From NCBI GenBank assembly GCA_018265615.1, contig JABLYX010000029.1, positions 1-54,940 on the forward strand: DNA of 54,940 nt, read 5' to 3'. This DNA comes from Lentisphaeria bacterium (lineage in GTDB: Bacteria; Verrucomicrobiota; Lentisphaeria; Victivallales; Victivallaceae). The translations under genes were made by a program, and so were the position numbers. Of the stretch, positions 32,175-40,667 are shown in pieces. Position 1 is the first letter of the stretch. Each line of letters starts with the position of its first letter. The notes below the pieces were generated by a model. The model was not told the DNA's origin and ran no database searches. It saw nothing but the letters and a program-made list of their open reading frames with translations.

Positions 32175-33266
32175 ATGACTCCACTCATATCTAAAACCGG
32201 ATACGTCAGGCAGTTTCTTGAAAGCTACATTGTGCAGGAACGATTGAAGAGCGGCGATGTGCTCTATTCCGAAACACAGTTGATGAGCAGGACCGGTGTC
32301 AGCCGGGGAACGGTCCGCAAGGCGGTCGAGCAGCTCTGTGAAGACGGGATTCTCGAAAAGCGCCATGGAAGCGGTGCTTTCGTCCGGGATCCGGGAAAAA
32401 TCGATGCAGCTGTTCCGCGAAAGCTGCGCGGGACCGTCGTCAGCATCGTGACGGAAGGGGATTTTTTCAACCGCATCCTGGATGCGGCCGAGCAGGTGCT
32501 GGGCCTTTCGCGGGTCCGGCTGATCCGGCAGCCGCAATCGGGTACGCTGGAGGAGACGCTCGATGAGATCGGGAAGCGGTTCGGCTCCGGAGTTGACGGG
32601 CTCATTGTCACGCCGCCTGACGGCCGGGCGGTTCGGGAGAACGCGGAGAGGCTGGCGGAGTTCAACTGCGTATTTGTCAACTCCTCGAACGAGCCGGAAG
32701 GGACCAGCGCGTTTTACAGCGACGACCTCTTCGGCAGCTACAATATGACCCGTTATCTGCTGACGCTCGGACACCGGAGGATCCTGCATCTGACCGGCCC
32801 GCTGGATACACATGTCGGCCAGGATCGGCTGAACGGATATCTCGATGCGATGCGCGAGGCGAACCTTGAGCCGGCATATATTCCGTGCAATTTCATGGAT
32901 GATGCCGCATATGCCGAGACGAACAGGCTGTTCGGCAGCGGTGCGGAGTTCAGCGCGGTTTTCTGCGCTTCCGACCGCATGGCGCTCGGCGTATGCAAGT
33001 GTTTCCGGCGGAACGGGATTTCAATTCCGGACGATATTTCGGTCGCCGGCTACGGCAATGTCAGCTATCCGTTCTGCAAGCTGCCGGGGCTTACCACGGT
33101 GGACCAGAATCCGGCGATCATGGGGGAACGGGCCGCGCAGACGCTGCTTGCCGCGGCGCAGGGGAATCCGCTGCTTTCGCCGTCTCCGATGTGGAACGCG
33201 ATTCCGACTCAGCTTCTGGTTCGCAGCTCGTGTGCCGTTTTCCGCAAATGCTACCGGTTCGGGTGA
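32175..33266 (+). CDS. GntR-family regulator with LacI-type sugar-sensor domain
   Basis: This is a 363-residue AraR-like regulator. A GntR winged helix occupies residues 1-75 (YVRQFLESYIVQERLKSGDV, SETQLMSRTGVSRGTVRKA, HGSGAFV). A periplasmic-binding-protein-like domain follows (VDGLIVTPPDGR, GHRRILHLTGPLDTHVGQDR, AVFCASDRMALGV, VAGYGNVSYP). It is the first gene of a four-gene operon with a GH43/GH130-like enzyme, a pseudopilin and a secreted glycosidase. A palindrome on its own promoter indicates autorepression relieved by a sugar. Confidence 0.88.
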   Translation: MTPLISKTGYVRQFLESYIVQERLKSGDVLYSETQLMSRTGVSRGTVRKAVEQLCEDGILEKRHGSGAFVRDPGKIDAAVPRKLRGTVVSIVTEGDFFNRILDAAEQVLGLSRVRLIRQPQSGTLEETLDEIGKRFGSGVDGLIVTPPDGRAVRENAERLAEFNCVFVNSSNEPEGTSAFYSDDLFGSYNMTRYLLTLGHRRILHLTGPLDTHVGQDRLNGYLDAMREANLEPAYIPCNFMDDAAYAETNRLFGSGAEFSAVFCASDRMALGVCKCFRRNGISIPDDISVAGYGNVSYPFCKLPGLTTVDQNPAIMGERAAQTLLAAAQGNPLLSPSPMWNAIPTQLLVRSSCAVFRKCYRFG

Positions 33267-33273
33267 GGAGAAT

Positions 33274-34287
33274 ATGAAGTCAGGCCTGTCGCGTTCATGG
33301 TTCGAGATCGACCCGGTCCGGGAGAAACGGGTATTCCGTCTGGAGGGCTTCTGTGTCTGGTGCGGCACGATGCTGCGGGGCTGCGACGGAAAGTTCCATC
33401 TTTATTTTTCGTTCTGGCCCCGCGAAAAAGGGTTTGAGGCGTGGGTGACGCACTCCCGGATCGGCCACGCCGTCGCCGAAACACCCGGCGGTGAATATCG
33501 CTACAGCGGCAGTTGTTTCCCTCCGTCGCCGGAATCGGCCTGGGACCGCGATGTCATGCACAATCCGGCCGTGCTTGCGGTGGACGGCAGATACTATCTC
33601 TACTATACCGGCAATTACGGCGACGGGAGCTACTATTCACACCGCAACAACCAGCGGGTGGGTGTCGCCGTCGCAGAGAGTCCGGAGGGGCCCTGGCGGC
33701 GCTTTCCGCTTCCGCTGCTGTCTCCGGAAGCGGTCGGGCCGGAGTATGTGCTCACCACAAATCCGAGCGCCTGCCGGCTGCCGGACGGGCGTTTCCTGCT
33801 GATTTACAAGGCGGTGCTGAACCGGAAGCCGGGTCCGTTTTACGGTCCGGTCATCCATAATGCGGCATTTTCCGATTCGCCGGAGGGGCCGTTTGAAACG
33901 ATGGCGGTCGATATCTTCTCCGGAGCAGGGCGTACCGATTTCGCGGGGGAGGATCCGTTCGTATTTGTCAGCGGCGGCCGGATCTACGCGATCCTGAAGG
34001 ATCAGGAACGCTTCTATTACCGGGAAGCGGAGCGCTCCCTTGTGCTCTGGGAATCGCCGGACGGCCTGAAATGGCGTCCGGCGGAAAAGCCGCTGGTCAT
34101 GACCCGGTCATTCAACTCGGAGTCGGGGCCGGAGTACTTCCGGGTCGAGCGGCCGTACCTCTATCTTGAGAACGGCCGTCCGAAGCAGCTTTTCACCGCC
34201 GTCAAACCGAGTGAGGATTCCGACGAATCCTGTAATATCCATTGCGGAGTCGAATTCCGGCCGGAGCCGGAGGCCGTGCTGTCGTAA
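33274..34287 (+). CDS. Cytosolic beta-propeller glycosidase, GH43/GH130-like
   Basis: This is a 337-residue protein with repeated blade-like units: VWCGTMLRGCDGKFHLYFSFW, HNPAVLAVDGRYYLYYTGN, TNPSACRLPDGRFLLIYKA and EDPFVFVSGGRIYAILKD. The NP/DP-x(n)-DGRYYLYY pattern is typical of five-bladed propeller glycosidases and glycoside phosphorylases (GH43, GH117, GH130). Asp/Glu residues in these blades would be catalytic; I cannot fix the family. Start ATG 33274 has GAGGAG three bases upstream; an open frame extends far upstream inside the regulator but is not the gene. There is no signal peptide, so it probably processes imported oligosaccharides. Confidence 0.75.
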   Translation: MKSGLSRSWFEIDPVREKRVFRLEGFCVWCGTMLRGCDGKFHLYFSFWPREKGFEAWVTHSRIGHAVAETPGGEYRYSGSCFPPSPESAWDRDVMHNPAVLAVDGRYYLYYTGNYGDGSYYSHRNNQRVGVAVAESPEGPWRRFPLPLLSPEAVGPEYVLTTNPSACRLPDGRFLLIYKAVLNRKPGPFYGPVIHNAAFSDSPEGPFETMAVDIFSGAGRTDFAGEDPFVFVSGGRIYAILKDQERFYYREAERSLVLWESPDGLKWRPAEKPLVMTRSFNSESGPEYFRVERPYLYLENGRPKQLFTAVKPSEDSDESCNIHCGVEFRPEPEAVLS

Positions 34288-34318
34288 CATGACGAAAAAC
34301 CAGGAAAGGAAGAGGGGG

Positions 34319-35071
34319 ATGCAAATGTGCAGGATAATGCGGAAAGGGACCCGGGATACATATTTCCCGGGCGGCCGGAGCTGTTTTACACTGATCGAAT
34401 TGCTTGTCGTGATTGCGATCATCGCGATTCTTGCGGCGATGCTGCTGCCGGCGCTCTCCCGGGCGCGGGAGTCGGCTCACGCTGCGACCTGCCGGGGGAA
34501 CCTGAAGACGCTTGGCGCAGGGCTGATCCAGTATACGATGGACAACGGCGACCGTTTTCCAGATACGGTTTACTCGCTGTTCAGCAGCGGCCGCACCGGA
34601 GTTCCGGGCGGTGCTTCCGGCGGGAACTACAAGGTTTTCGCCTGTCCGCCGGACAGGATTCCGCGTCCGTCGAAGCAGACGGTTTCGTTTGCCCTGAACC
34701 GTTTCCTGACCGGATCGGCGGTCAAGAAGGATTTCAACGCCGTCATAACTTATCCTACGGCGTCCGGCGGTGCGAAAATCCCGTTGAAGCTCAGCGCAGT
34801 CGGCAACAGCCGCTGCGTCGCATTCTCCGAGTACTGGCACGGGGACAACTATTTCAACTGGGCCTCGAAGCTGATCGGAGCCGAGGATGTGAAAGGCGGG
34901 CGCATGACCGACCCGGACGGCAATGTCTCCTGGTTTCTGCATGGCCGCGGCTCCAATTACGCCTATATCGACGGCAGCGCGGGTTTGCTGGGCTACAGTG
35001 AGTTTCAGGCCGGCGTGATCGGCAGCTCCGCTTCGAGGGGATACGTTTTCTACTATCCGTACCGGCGGTAA
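34319..35071 (+). CDS. Type II pseudopilin, H-X9-DG class (DUF1559-like)
   Basis: This is a 250-residue protein with a prepilin leader: a short basic N-terminus, then FTLIELLVVIAIIAILAA from Phe23. The residue before the predicted cleavage site is Cys22, not the Gly normally required by prepilin peptidase. The globular part carries NLKTLGAGLIQYTMDNGDRF and an H-X9-DG motif (His208, Asp218, Gly219), the hallmark of a large family of Planctomycetota and Lentisphaerota pseudopilins. In-frame alternative starts exist at 34289 and 34325. It is encoded between a cytosolic and a secreted glycosidase in one operon; a role in surface display or secretion of that enzyme is inferred. Confidence 0.85.
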   Translation: MQMCRIMRKGTRDTYFPGGRSCFTLIELLVVIAIIAILAAMLLPALSRARESAHAATCRGNLKTLGAGLIQYTMDNGDRFPDTVYSLFSSGRTGVPGGASGGNYKVFACPPDRIPRPSKQTVSFALNRFLTGSAVKKDFNAVITYPTASGGAKIPLKLSAVGNSRCVAFSEYWHGDNYFNWASKLIGAEDVKGGRMTDPDGNVSWFLHGRGSNYAYIDGSAGLLGYSEFQAGVIGSSASRGYVFYYPYRR

Positions 35072-35086
35072 AAGGGAGGGAAGGGT

Positions 35087-37387
35087 GTGATGAAACAGAA
35101 TATGCTCGGGGTGCTGTTCCTCCTGCTTCCGCTCCTGCCGGCTGCGGAGATTTCTCCGGCCGTCTACCTGCCCTCCTCCGAATGGCGGAAGGCGGAGCTC
35201 GACGCATTGGAGGTGATGGCCGGGAGTGCGCTGGACCTTTCGCGTGACATCGAGGTTCCTGCCGGAAAATTCGGACGGGCGGTCGCGCGGCCGGACGGAA
35301 CGCTGGCGTTCGAAAACGATCCGTCGCGCCGGGTGCGCTTCATGGGCTTTTCGGGCGGCATTCCGAAGAAGCTCTGGTCGGATCCGGACGAGGCATATTT
35401 CCGCCGTGAGATTACGCGGATCGCCCGGGCCGCCCGGCGGCAGGGATACAACCTTTTCCGGGCGAACGGATTCGACGAGTGGGTCATGCATGGCTCCGAA
35501 GAGGCCGGGCGGTGGAAGCCGCAGGCGCTGGACCGGTGGGACTGGGTTGTCTCCGAATTCAAAAAAGAGGGGATCTATACTCATCTGGTGCTCTTTTCCT
35601 ATGCGCTTTATGAGCCGGAGCGGAAGATTCCGGAGACATTCCGCGACAGGGTACTGCACAAGGTGAATTTTCTGTTGGGCAATCCGTATGAGCGTGACCG
35701 TTTCCGGCATGCGGTCCGCGGGCTGATGGAACATGTGAATCCCCATACCGGGACGGCATGGAAAGATGAGCCGGCGATTCACCTGGTCGAGTTCTACAAT
35801 GAAGCATATTTCGGTTTTTCGCGGATCGAAACGGTTGCGCGGCAGAATCCGGAGGAATTCAAGCAGATCGCGGCGGTATGGAACGCCTTCCTCGGGCGCA
35901 AGTACCTCGGCCGTCCGGCGGAGGAGCAGCCGCCGGAGCTGGCGGAGTATGGGCCGGGCCGGGTTCCGTTCATCCTGCCCGGGCGGAAGTATTCGGAGAA
36001 GCTGCACGGCGACTATGTCCGTTTCCGCCTGGAGTGTGTCCGTGAAACGATGCGGTTTTGCGTTCGGACACTGCGCGAGGCCGGATGCCGCGCGCTTCTG
36101 ACCGACAATACCGATCTTGCGATATTCAACGGCGCGGCTCATTGGGAGACGCTCGGCTATATCGATTCGCACACCTACTACGCCCATCCGGGAAAATGGG
36201 ATGCGCCGGGTTCGCGGGTGGAGCAGGGGAGCTCCGCGGCCGGGGCATTCGTCTGCATGAGGAACCTCGCGTCGAAGCGGCTTTACGGACGCCCTTACGG
36301 AATCGGCGAATACAACCACTGCTTCTGGAATCCATACCAGTATGAAATGCCGGTTGCGTTTGCGGCCTATGCCGCGTTTCAGGATTTCTGCGCGCTGACG
36401 GTTCACACGCTGGCTGTCGAGCCGGACAGCCGGAGGGATAAAAGCGTCAGTAATTTCCATGTCGCGCGCAATCCGGTCCTGCGCGCCGGCGAGTTCCTCG
36501 GCCATATGCTCTTTCTTCGCGGCGACGTGACTCCTTCGCGGCGGAGGACTGTCGTGGCGATTCCGGACGGATACCTGTATGCGGGCAGGAACGGCGAACG
36601 CGGAATCTCTTCCGAGCAGAGCAAGCTTGCGCTGCTGACGAACTTCAGCATCCTGTTTCCGGACCGCCCCGCCGCGGCGGGCGTCTTCCCGCCGGACGAT
36701 CCGGATCTGCTTATGCCGGTTTCCGGAGGAAGCGGGGTTTTTTCGCAGGGATGGTACACCGGCATGGTCGAAGAGAGAGACGAACGTTTCTCCCTTTCCG
36801 GCTGCGTCGACCGGATGAAGAAAGCGGGTATTCTGCCGCCGGATAACAGAAGCGACCCCGCCGGCGGGATCTTTCAGACGGACACGGGCGAAATCACGTT
36901 GCATGCGAAGGAGAATTTTGCGAAGGTCGTCACGCCGCGTACCGAGGCGGTCGCGTTGACGGCGGAGAAAGGGGCGGAGCTTGGCGTGCTGAGGCTGAAC
37001 CGCACAAGTGTGGATGCGCTGGCCGGGCTGACCTCGGTCGATGCTCTGCCGTTGGCGGAGTCGCGGCGCATGGTCCTTGTATTTTCAACCCGGGTGATGA
37101 ATGCGGGAATGCGTTTTCGGGCGGACGATCCGGCTGTGCTCGAGGCAAAGGCGACGCCGGGACAGCCCTCCTTCGCCATGTTGCGGACCGGTCAGGCGGA
37201 ATTCGAAATCAGGACGCCCTGTCCCGGGACGATGCGGTGCTACGCATTGGGGATGGACGGCTCCCGGAAGGAGAGTGTCCCGTGCATCGCCGGAAACGGA
37301 AAGCTGGTTATCCGGCTCGACACCGCCGCCCTGCGCTTTGGCCCTACGCCGTTTTTCGAGCTGATCGGGGATGCGGAGCGCGAATGA
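35087..37387 (+). CDS. Secreted clan-A-type glycoside hydrolase
   Basis: This is a 766-residue enzyme. A signal peptide (MLGVLFLLLPLLPAA) is followed by a lead-in segment and a (beta/alpha)8 barrel at about 85-430. Probable acid/base Glu239 lies in VEFYNEAYFG, and probable nucleophile Glu408 in GIGEYNHCFW; RFMGFSGG near residue 84 is the first strand. A C-terminal beta-rich region (about 560-766) probably forms one or two beta-sandwich domains. The architecture resembles GH5-like cellulase-superfamily enzymes, but the family is not certain. It is the last gene of the GntR operon, 16 bases after the pseudopilin, so its expression is tied to the same sugar signal. Confidence 0.8.
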   Translation: MMKQNMLGVLFLLLPLLPAAEISPAVYLPSSEWRKAELDALEVMAGSALDLSRDIEVPAGKFGRAVARPDGTLAFENDPSRRVRFMGFSGGIPKKLWSDPDEAYFRREITRIARAARRQGYNLFRANGFDEWVMHGSEEAGRWKPQALDRWDWVVSEFKKEGIYTHLVLFSYALYEPERKIPETFRDRVLHKVNFLLGNPYERDRFRHAVRGLMEHVNPHTGTAWKDEPAIHLVEFYNEAYFGFSRIETVARQNPEEFKQIAAVWNAFLGRKYLGRPAEEQPPELAEYGPGRVPFILPGRKYSEKLHGDYVRFRLECVRETMRFCVRTLREAGCRALLTDNTDLAIFNGAAHWETLGYIDSHTYYAHPGKWDAPGSRVEQGSSAAGAFVCMRNLASKRLYGRPYGIGEYNHCFWNPYQYEMPVAFAAYAAFQDFCALTVHTLAVEPDSRRDKSVSNFHVARNPVLRAGEFLGHMLFLRGDVTPSRRRTVVAIPDGYLYAGRNGERGISSEQSKLALLTNFSILFPDRPAAAGVFPPDDPDLLMPVSGGSGVFSQGWYTGMVEERDERFSLSGCVDRMKKAGILPPDNRSDPAGGIFQTDTGEITLHAKENFAKVVTPRTEAVALTAEKGAELGVLRLNRTSVDALAGLTSVDALPLAESRRMVLVFSTRVMNAGMRFRADDPAVLEAKATPGQPSFAMLRTGQAEFEIRTPCPGTMRCYALGMDGSRKESVPCIAGNGKLVIRLDTAALRFGPTPFFELIGDAERE

Positions 37388-37436
37388 TACTGTCCGGGAG
37401 CGTCCGCCCGGTTCAGCCGGAGGTGATTTCCGCTCC

Positions 37437-38387
37437 TCATTTTCCGTCGCCGTCAGAGTTGATGGCGTGCGTGATGACGAGGGGCGAACGGTTACTGGTC
37501 CGGAGCGGAAAGCGCAGCGTCCGGGCGGGAGTTTCCTTCCCGTTCCGGGCGGCCTCGGGAGTCAGTGTGACCACGATTTCTCCGCCGTCCGTTTTCAGGT
37601 CCGCGATTCCGCAGCCGGGCGGGAGCTGCCAGGTGCTGATATGGAGACCGTTGCGCCAGACGCAGAGGTTCCGTTCGCGCCCGCGCGCGGTGTCATCGCA
37701 CGGGGAGTCCGCGACCGGGACGATGACGCCGATCTGGTACACGTCGCCGTCCAGGCGGAGCTCCCGGCAGTACGGAGTCAGCAGAACGGCGACGGATTCG
37801 ACGATGGTTTTTCCGCTCTTCCGGCTGCGGCCGACCGGCATTTCAAGCTCGCAGTAGACGAAGGGGCGCTTTTCGCCGCGGAACATGACGCCGTTTTTCA
37901 CGATGTTCCGGACCGCCGCGCGCTGCTCCGCCGGGAGGAGCAGGCAGTTCCGCCGGTTCCGGCTGCGGCGGATGGAGCTCTCCTGCAGATAGAGCTCCGC
38001 AAGGCTCCGGTTCGCTGCATTGTCTCCGAAGTCCGGCCGGCCGGCCCGGCCGGACAGCTCTCTGCGCCACATCCGCTCCTCGCGGGCCAGCCGCACCTTT
38101 TCCTCTCCGGAAAGCGCGGCGAGCAGTTCGAGGTAGGCCTGATTCTCTTTGGCTTTCCACCAGGAGTCATAGAGTATCATAGTGTTCCTGAAATCCGCGC
38201 CTTCCGCCTTCACCAGTCGCCGCAGGAAATACTCCTCCCCGAGTTCGACGGGGAGGGCCGCGATCGCTTCGGGCAGCGGACCGGCCGCCCGGCACGCTTC
38301 GGCGAACTGTTCGTCGCTCATGCCGGCGGCGGACAGAAAAGCGGCTCCGTACAGAAGCGCCGCCGGCAGAATATGGCTGATTCTCAT
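37437..38387 (-). CDS. Secreted hypothetical protein (316 aa)
   Basis: A signal peptide (MRISHILPAALLYGAAFLSAAG) is followed by about 295 residues that I do not recognise. Its first half is helical (EQFAEACRAAGPLPEAIAAL, YLELLAALSGEEKVRLAREE), and the second half is beta-rich (FVYCELEMPVG, LDGDVYQIGVIVPVAD). Six or so cysteines in the mature part could pair in the periplasm. In-frame ATGs at 38408 and 38420 are less well placed before the leader. It is convergent with the secreted glycosidase and divergent from the LacI gene; no operon partner. Confidence 0.65.
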   Translation of the reverse strand: MRISHILPAALLYGAAFLSAAGMSDEQFAEACRAAGPLPEAIAALPVELGEEYFLRRLVKAEGADFRNTMILYDSWWKAKENQAYLELLAALSGEEKVRLAREERMWRRELSGRAGRPDFGDNAANRSLAELYLQESSIRRSRNRRNCLLLPAEQRAAVRNIVKNGVMFRGEKRPFVYCELEMPVGRSRKSGKTIVESVAVLLTPYCRELRLDGDVYQIGVIVPVADSPCDDTARGRERNLCVWRNGLHISTWQLPPGCGIADLKTDGGEIVVTLTPEAARNGKETPARTLRFPLRTSNRSPLVITHAINSDGDGK

Positions 38388-38477
38388 TCCGGATTTTCCT
38401 TTCCTCATCGTCTCCGGCATAATCTATCATCACGCCGGAATGTCTGCAAGCGTATTTCCGTCCGGTTCCCGATTTTT

Positions 38478-38510
38478 TGATTTTTCCCGGAAACGCGGGT
38501 TGAAAAATCA
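38478..38510. repeat. Inverted repeat upstream of the LacI gene
   Basis: TGATTTTTC and GAAAAATCA are perfect 9-base arms, with a further CCCG/CGGG pairing inside. No T-run follows in either direction, so it is not a standard terminator. It lies in the divergent region between the secreted unknown and the LacI gene and may be a regulatory site or RNA stem. Confidence 0.45.
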
Positions 38511-38541
38511 GAGAGACGGATTATTTTATTCAGAAAGTTGA

Positions 38542-38553
38542 TCTAACGATAGA
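38542..38553. promoter_or_regulatory. LacI-type operator, site 1
   Basis: TCTAACGATAGA is a palindrome in 10 of 12 positions with the central CG typical of LacI-family operators. It sits just before a -10-like CATAAT (38555-38560), 35 bases upstream of the LacI start, so it is positioned for autorepression. A close copy lies at 39606-39617. Confidence 0.65.
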
Positions 38554-38576
38554 GCATAATTCGGAAAGAGCGGAAC

Positions 38577-39566
38577 ATGCAGCCTACGCTGAAGGATGTC
38601 GCGAAACGGGCGGATGTGTCATTCACGCTGGTTTCGAAATACCTGACGAACAATCCGCAGGCGCGGATGTCGCCGGAGACGCGCGAGCGGATCGACCGCG
38701 CGATCGCGGAACTCGGCTACCGCCCGTCGGCGGCTGCCCGGTCGCTGCGGCGGGGCCGCACGAGGATGCTCGGGCTTGTCGTCGCGAGCCTGACCAACGC
38801 CTATTACGCCCATTTCGCGGACGCGGCGCTGCGCGAGGCGAAAGAGGCCGGCTATCAATTGCTGATTTCGCTCTGCGGAAACGCCTCGGAAGAGACTGAC
38901 GGCGCCCTGCAGAACCTGCTTGACCGTCAGGTGGACGGGATCATCTGCAACACCCACTTCAATCCGTCCTGCGCGTTCCGGTGCGTGTGCCCGCTCCTTG
39001 TCGTTTCGGATCAGGAGCGGGAGGGGGCTTCGAGTGTGAACGTCGATATCCGGCAGCCGCTCGCGGAGGCCGCGGCGCATCTGGCCGCCCGCGGCTGCCG
39101 CTCCGTCCGGGGGCTCTTCTTCGACAACACCATCTGGCCCGCCGCGTTCGAAGCGGCCTGCCGGGAGTGCGGCTCCGGGTACACGGCTGAACGGATTCCG
39201 CTTGACGAGGCGACCCGGCGCGAGGCGCTGCGCCGCGTCTGCCGGGAAGCTCCCGGCGCCGTGTTCGCAAGCGGCTGGCAGACGGCGGTCATGCTGCTTG
39301 AGCTGCTGGCAAGGGAGTTCCCCGGATATCACCCGGAGCTCGTGCTGCACTGCAATTTCGCCGGGCCGTTCCTTGCCGATCCGCACATTTCCGGCGTGAT
39401 CCGCAGTTCGAGCCGGCAGCTGGTCCGCGAGGCGGTGGCCTGCCTCGCGGAGCATGTGGAGAAGCCGGAGCTCCCGGCGGCGCATCTCCGGATTCCGGCG
39501 GTGTTCATCCCGCGCGACCGGTTCGCTGCGGAGCTTCCCGTTCCGGACCATCTCTCCCTGACCTGA
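38577..39566 (+). CDS. LacI-family transcriptional regulator of the Fe-S operon
   Basis: This is a 329-residue LacI/PurR-type regulator. The HTH and hinge are TLKDVAKRADVSFTLVSKYL, then ERIDRAIAELGYRPSAAARSLR. The sensor domain shows the usual LGLVVASLTNAYYAHFADAA, QVDGIICN and VFIPRDRF. GAGCGGAAC precedes the ATG. Near-identical palindromes occur before this gene and before the next one, so it probably represses itself and the U32/Fe-S operon that follows 66 bases later. The effector is unknown; the operon suggests something other than simple sugar breakdown. Confidence 0.88.
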   Translation: MQPTLKDVAKRADVSFTLVSKYLTNNPQARMSPETRERIDRAIAELGYRPSAAARSLRRGRTRMLGLVVASLTNAYYAHFADAALREAKEAGYQLLISLCGNASEETDGALQNLLDRQVDGIICNTHFNPSCAFRCVCPLLVVSDQEREGASSVNVDIRQPLAEAAAHLAARGCRSVRGLFFDNTIWPAAFEAACRECGSGYTAERIPLDEATRREALRRVCREAPGAVFASGWQTAVMLLELLAREFPGYHPELVLHCNFAGPFLADPHISGVIRSSSRQLVREAVACLAEHVEKPELPAAHLRIPAVFIPRDRFAAELPVPDHLSLT

Positions 39567-39605
39567 AGCGGCATGAGATTGCGCTTTTTATGAAACCTTA
39601 TCTGC

Positions 39606-39617
39606 TCTAACGTTAAA
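39606..39617. promoter_or_regulatory. LacI-type operator, site 2
   Basis: TCTAACGTTAAA shares TCTAACG-TA with site 1 (38542-38553) and is symmetric in 10 of 12 positions, with a perfect TAACGTTA core. It lies 15 bases before the start of the U32-like gene, which identifies that gene's operon as a second target. Confidence 0.65.
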
Positions 39618-39632
39618 CCAGAGGATTGAAAG

Positions 39633-40667
39633 ATGAAATTCACGGTCGGCTTTCAGTTGTGCCGGGAGCGCGGTTTCCTCGATGCGGTTCTTGCGAACCG
39701 GGAGAGGATCAGCGAGGTCTATTTTCCGTGGGGAGAGCTGCCGAACGGGCGCGGCAGAACGGCGCTGTCGGCGGAGCTGCAGCCGTATGAGGCGCAGCGG
39801 CAGCTGGCGGACGCCCTGCGGGAGATTTCACGGGCCGGGATCGCGTTGAATTTGCTTCTGAACGGCAACTGCTGCGGCGAATTGAGCCAGTCGCGCTTTC
39901 TGTTCCGGAGCATCGGGGACGCGGTGGAACATATCGCAGGGGAGTTCGGCCTCGCCTCCGTGACGACGGCTTCTCCACTCATCGCGAAGTTCCTGAAAGT
40001 GAATTTTCCGCAGCTCGAAGTGCGCGCCTCGGTCAACATGGAGATCGGCACGGTGCGGGGCATGGATTACCTCGCGGAGTGGTTCGACGGCTACTATATG
40101 AAGCGGGAACATAACCGGGATCTTGCAAAGATCCGTGAACTGCGGGGATGGTGCCTCCGCAGCGGCAGAAAGCTCTACTGCCTCGCGAACAGCGGCTGCC
40201 TGAATGATTGTTCGGCACACAATTTTCATGACAACCTCGTCGCGCACGAGGCCGGAATCGCGCGGATGGACAACGCCTATGAATTTCGCGGCGTCTGCCG
40301 CGACTATCTGCGTTCCTCCGGGAAGCGGGAGCATTTCCTGTGCGACACGAATTTCATCCGCCCGGAAGAGTTGCCGCTCTACGAGCCGTACTTTGACGCG
40401 GTCAAGCTTGCGACCCGGAGCAACCGCAACCCGGTTGCGGTGCTTGAAGCGTACCTGAGCGGCCGCTTCTCCGGGAACGTGACGGAGCTGCTTGAGCCGA
40501 ACCACGCGGAGGCATTCTATCCGTATGCCGTCGAAAACAGCCGCCTTCCGGCGGACTTCAACGCACATCTCCTGACCTGTGCGAAGAACTGCGCCGAATG
40601 CGGCTACTGCAGCGACGCCCTGCGGAACGCCCTTGTGAAACTCCCAACTATGGAGAATGTGATATGA
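39633..40667 (+). CDS. Peptidase-U32-like iron-sulfur protein
   Basis: This is a 344-residue protein resembling the U32 family (YhbU/YhbV, UbiU/UbiV, RlhA). The family signature region is ANSGCLNDCSAHNFHDNL (Cys189, Cys193), and the C-terminus carries CAKNCAECGYC (Cys316, 320, 323 and 326), enough for a [4Fe-4S] cluster. A TIM-barrel-like repeat pattern is visible (VRASVNMEIGTVRG, FLCDTNFIRPEELPLY). U32 members do O2-independent hydroxylations of RNA or quinones rather than proteolysis, so a redox or hydroxylation role is possible. It overlaps the first Fe-S paralogue (ATGA) and is preceded by a LacI-type operator. Confidence 0.75.
   Translation: MKFTVGFQLCRERGFLDAVLANRERISEVYFPWGELPNGRGRTALSAELQPYEAQRQLADALREISRAGIALNLLLNGNCCGELSQSRFLFRSIGDAVEHIAGEFGLASVTTASPLIAKFLKVNFPQLEVRASVNMEIGTVRGMDYLAEWFDGYYMKREHNRDLAKIRELRGWCLRSGRKLYCLANSGCLNDCSAHNFHDNLVAHEAGIARMDNAYEFRGVCRDYLRSSGKREHFLCDTNFIRPEELPLYEPYFDAVKLATRSNRNPVAVLEAYLSGRFSGNVTELLEPNHAEAFYPYAVENSRLPADFNAHLLTCAKNCAECGYCSDALRNALVKLPTMENVI

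Noticed and set aside
34202..36904. 900-codon minus-strand frame opposite the pseudopilin and secreted glycosidase
   Set aside because: Arg/Pro/His-rich shadow without start signals; the plus strand holds signal peptides and catalytic motifs.
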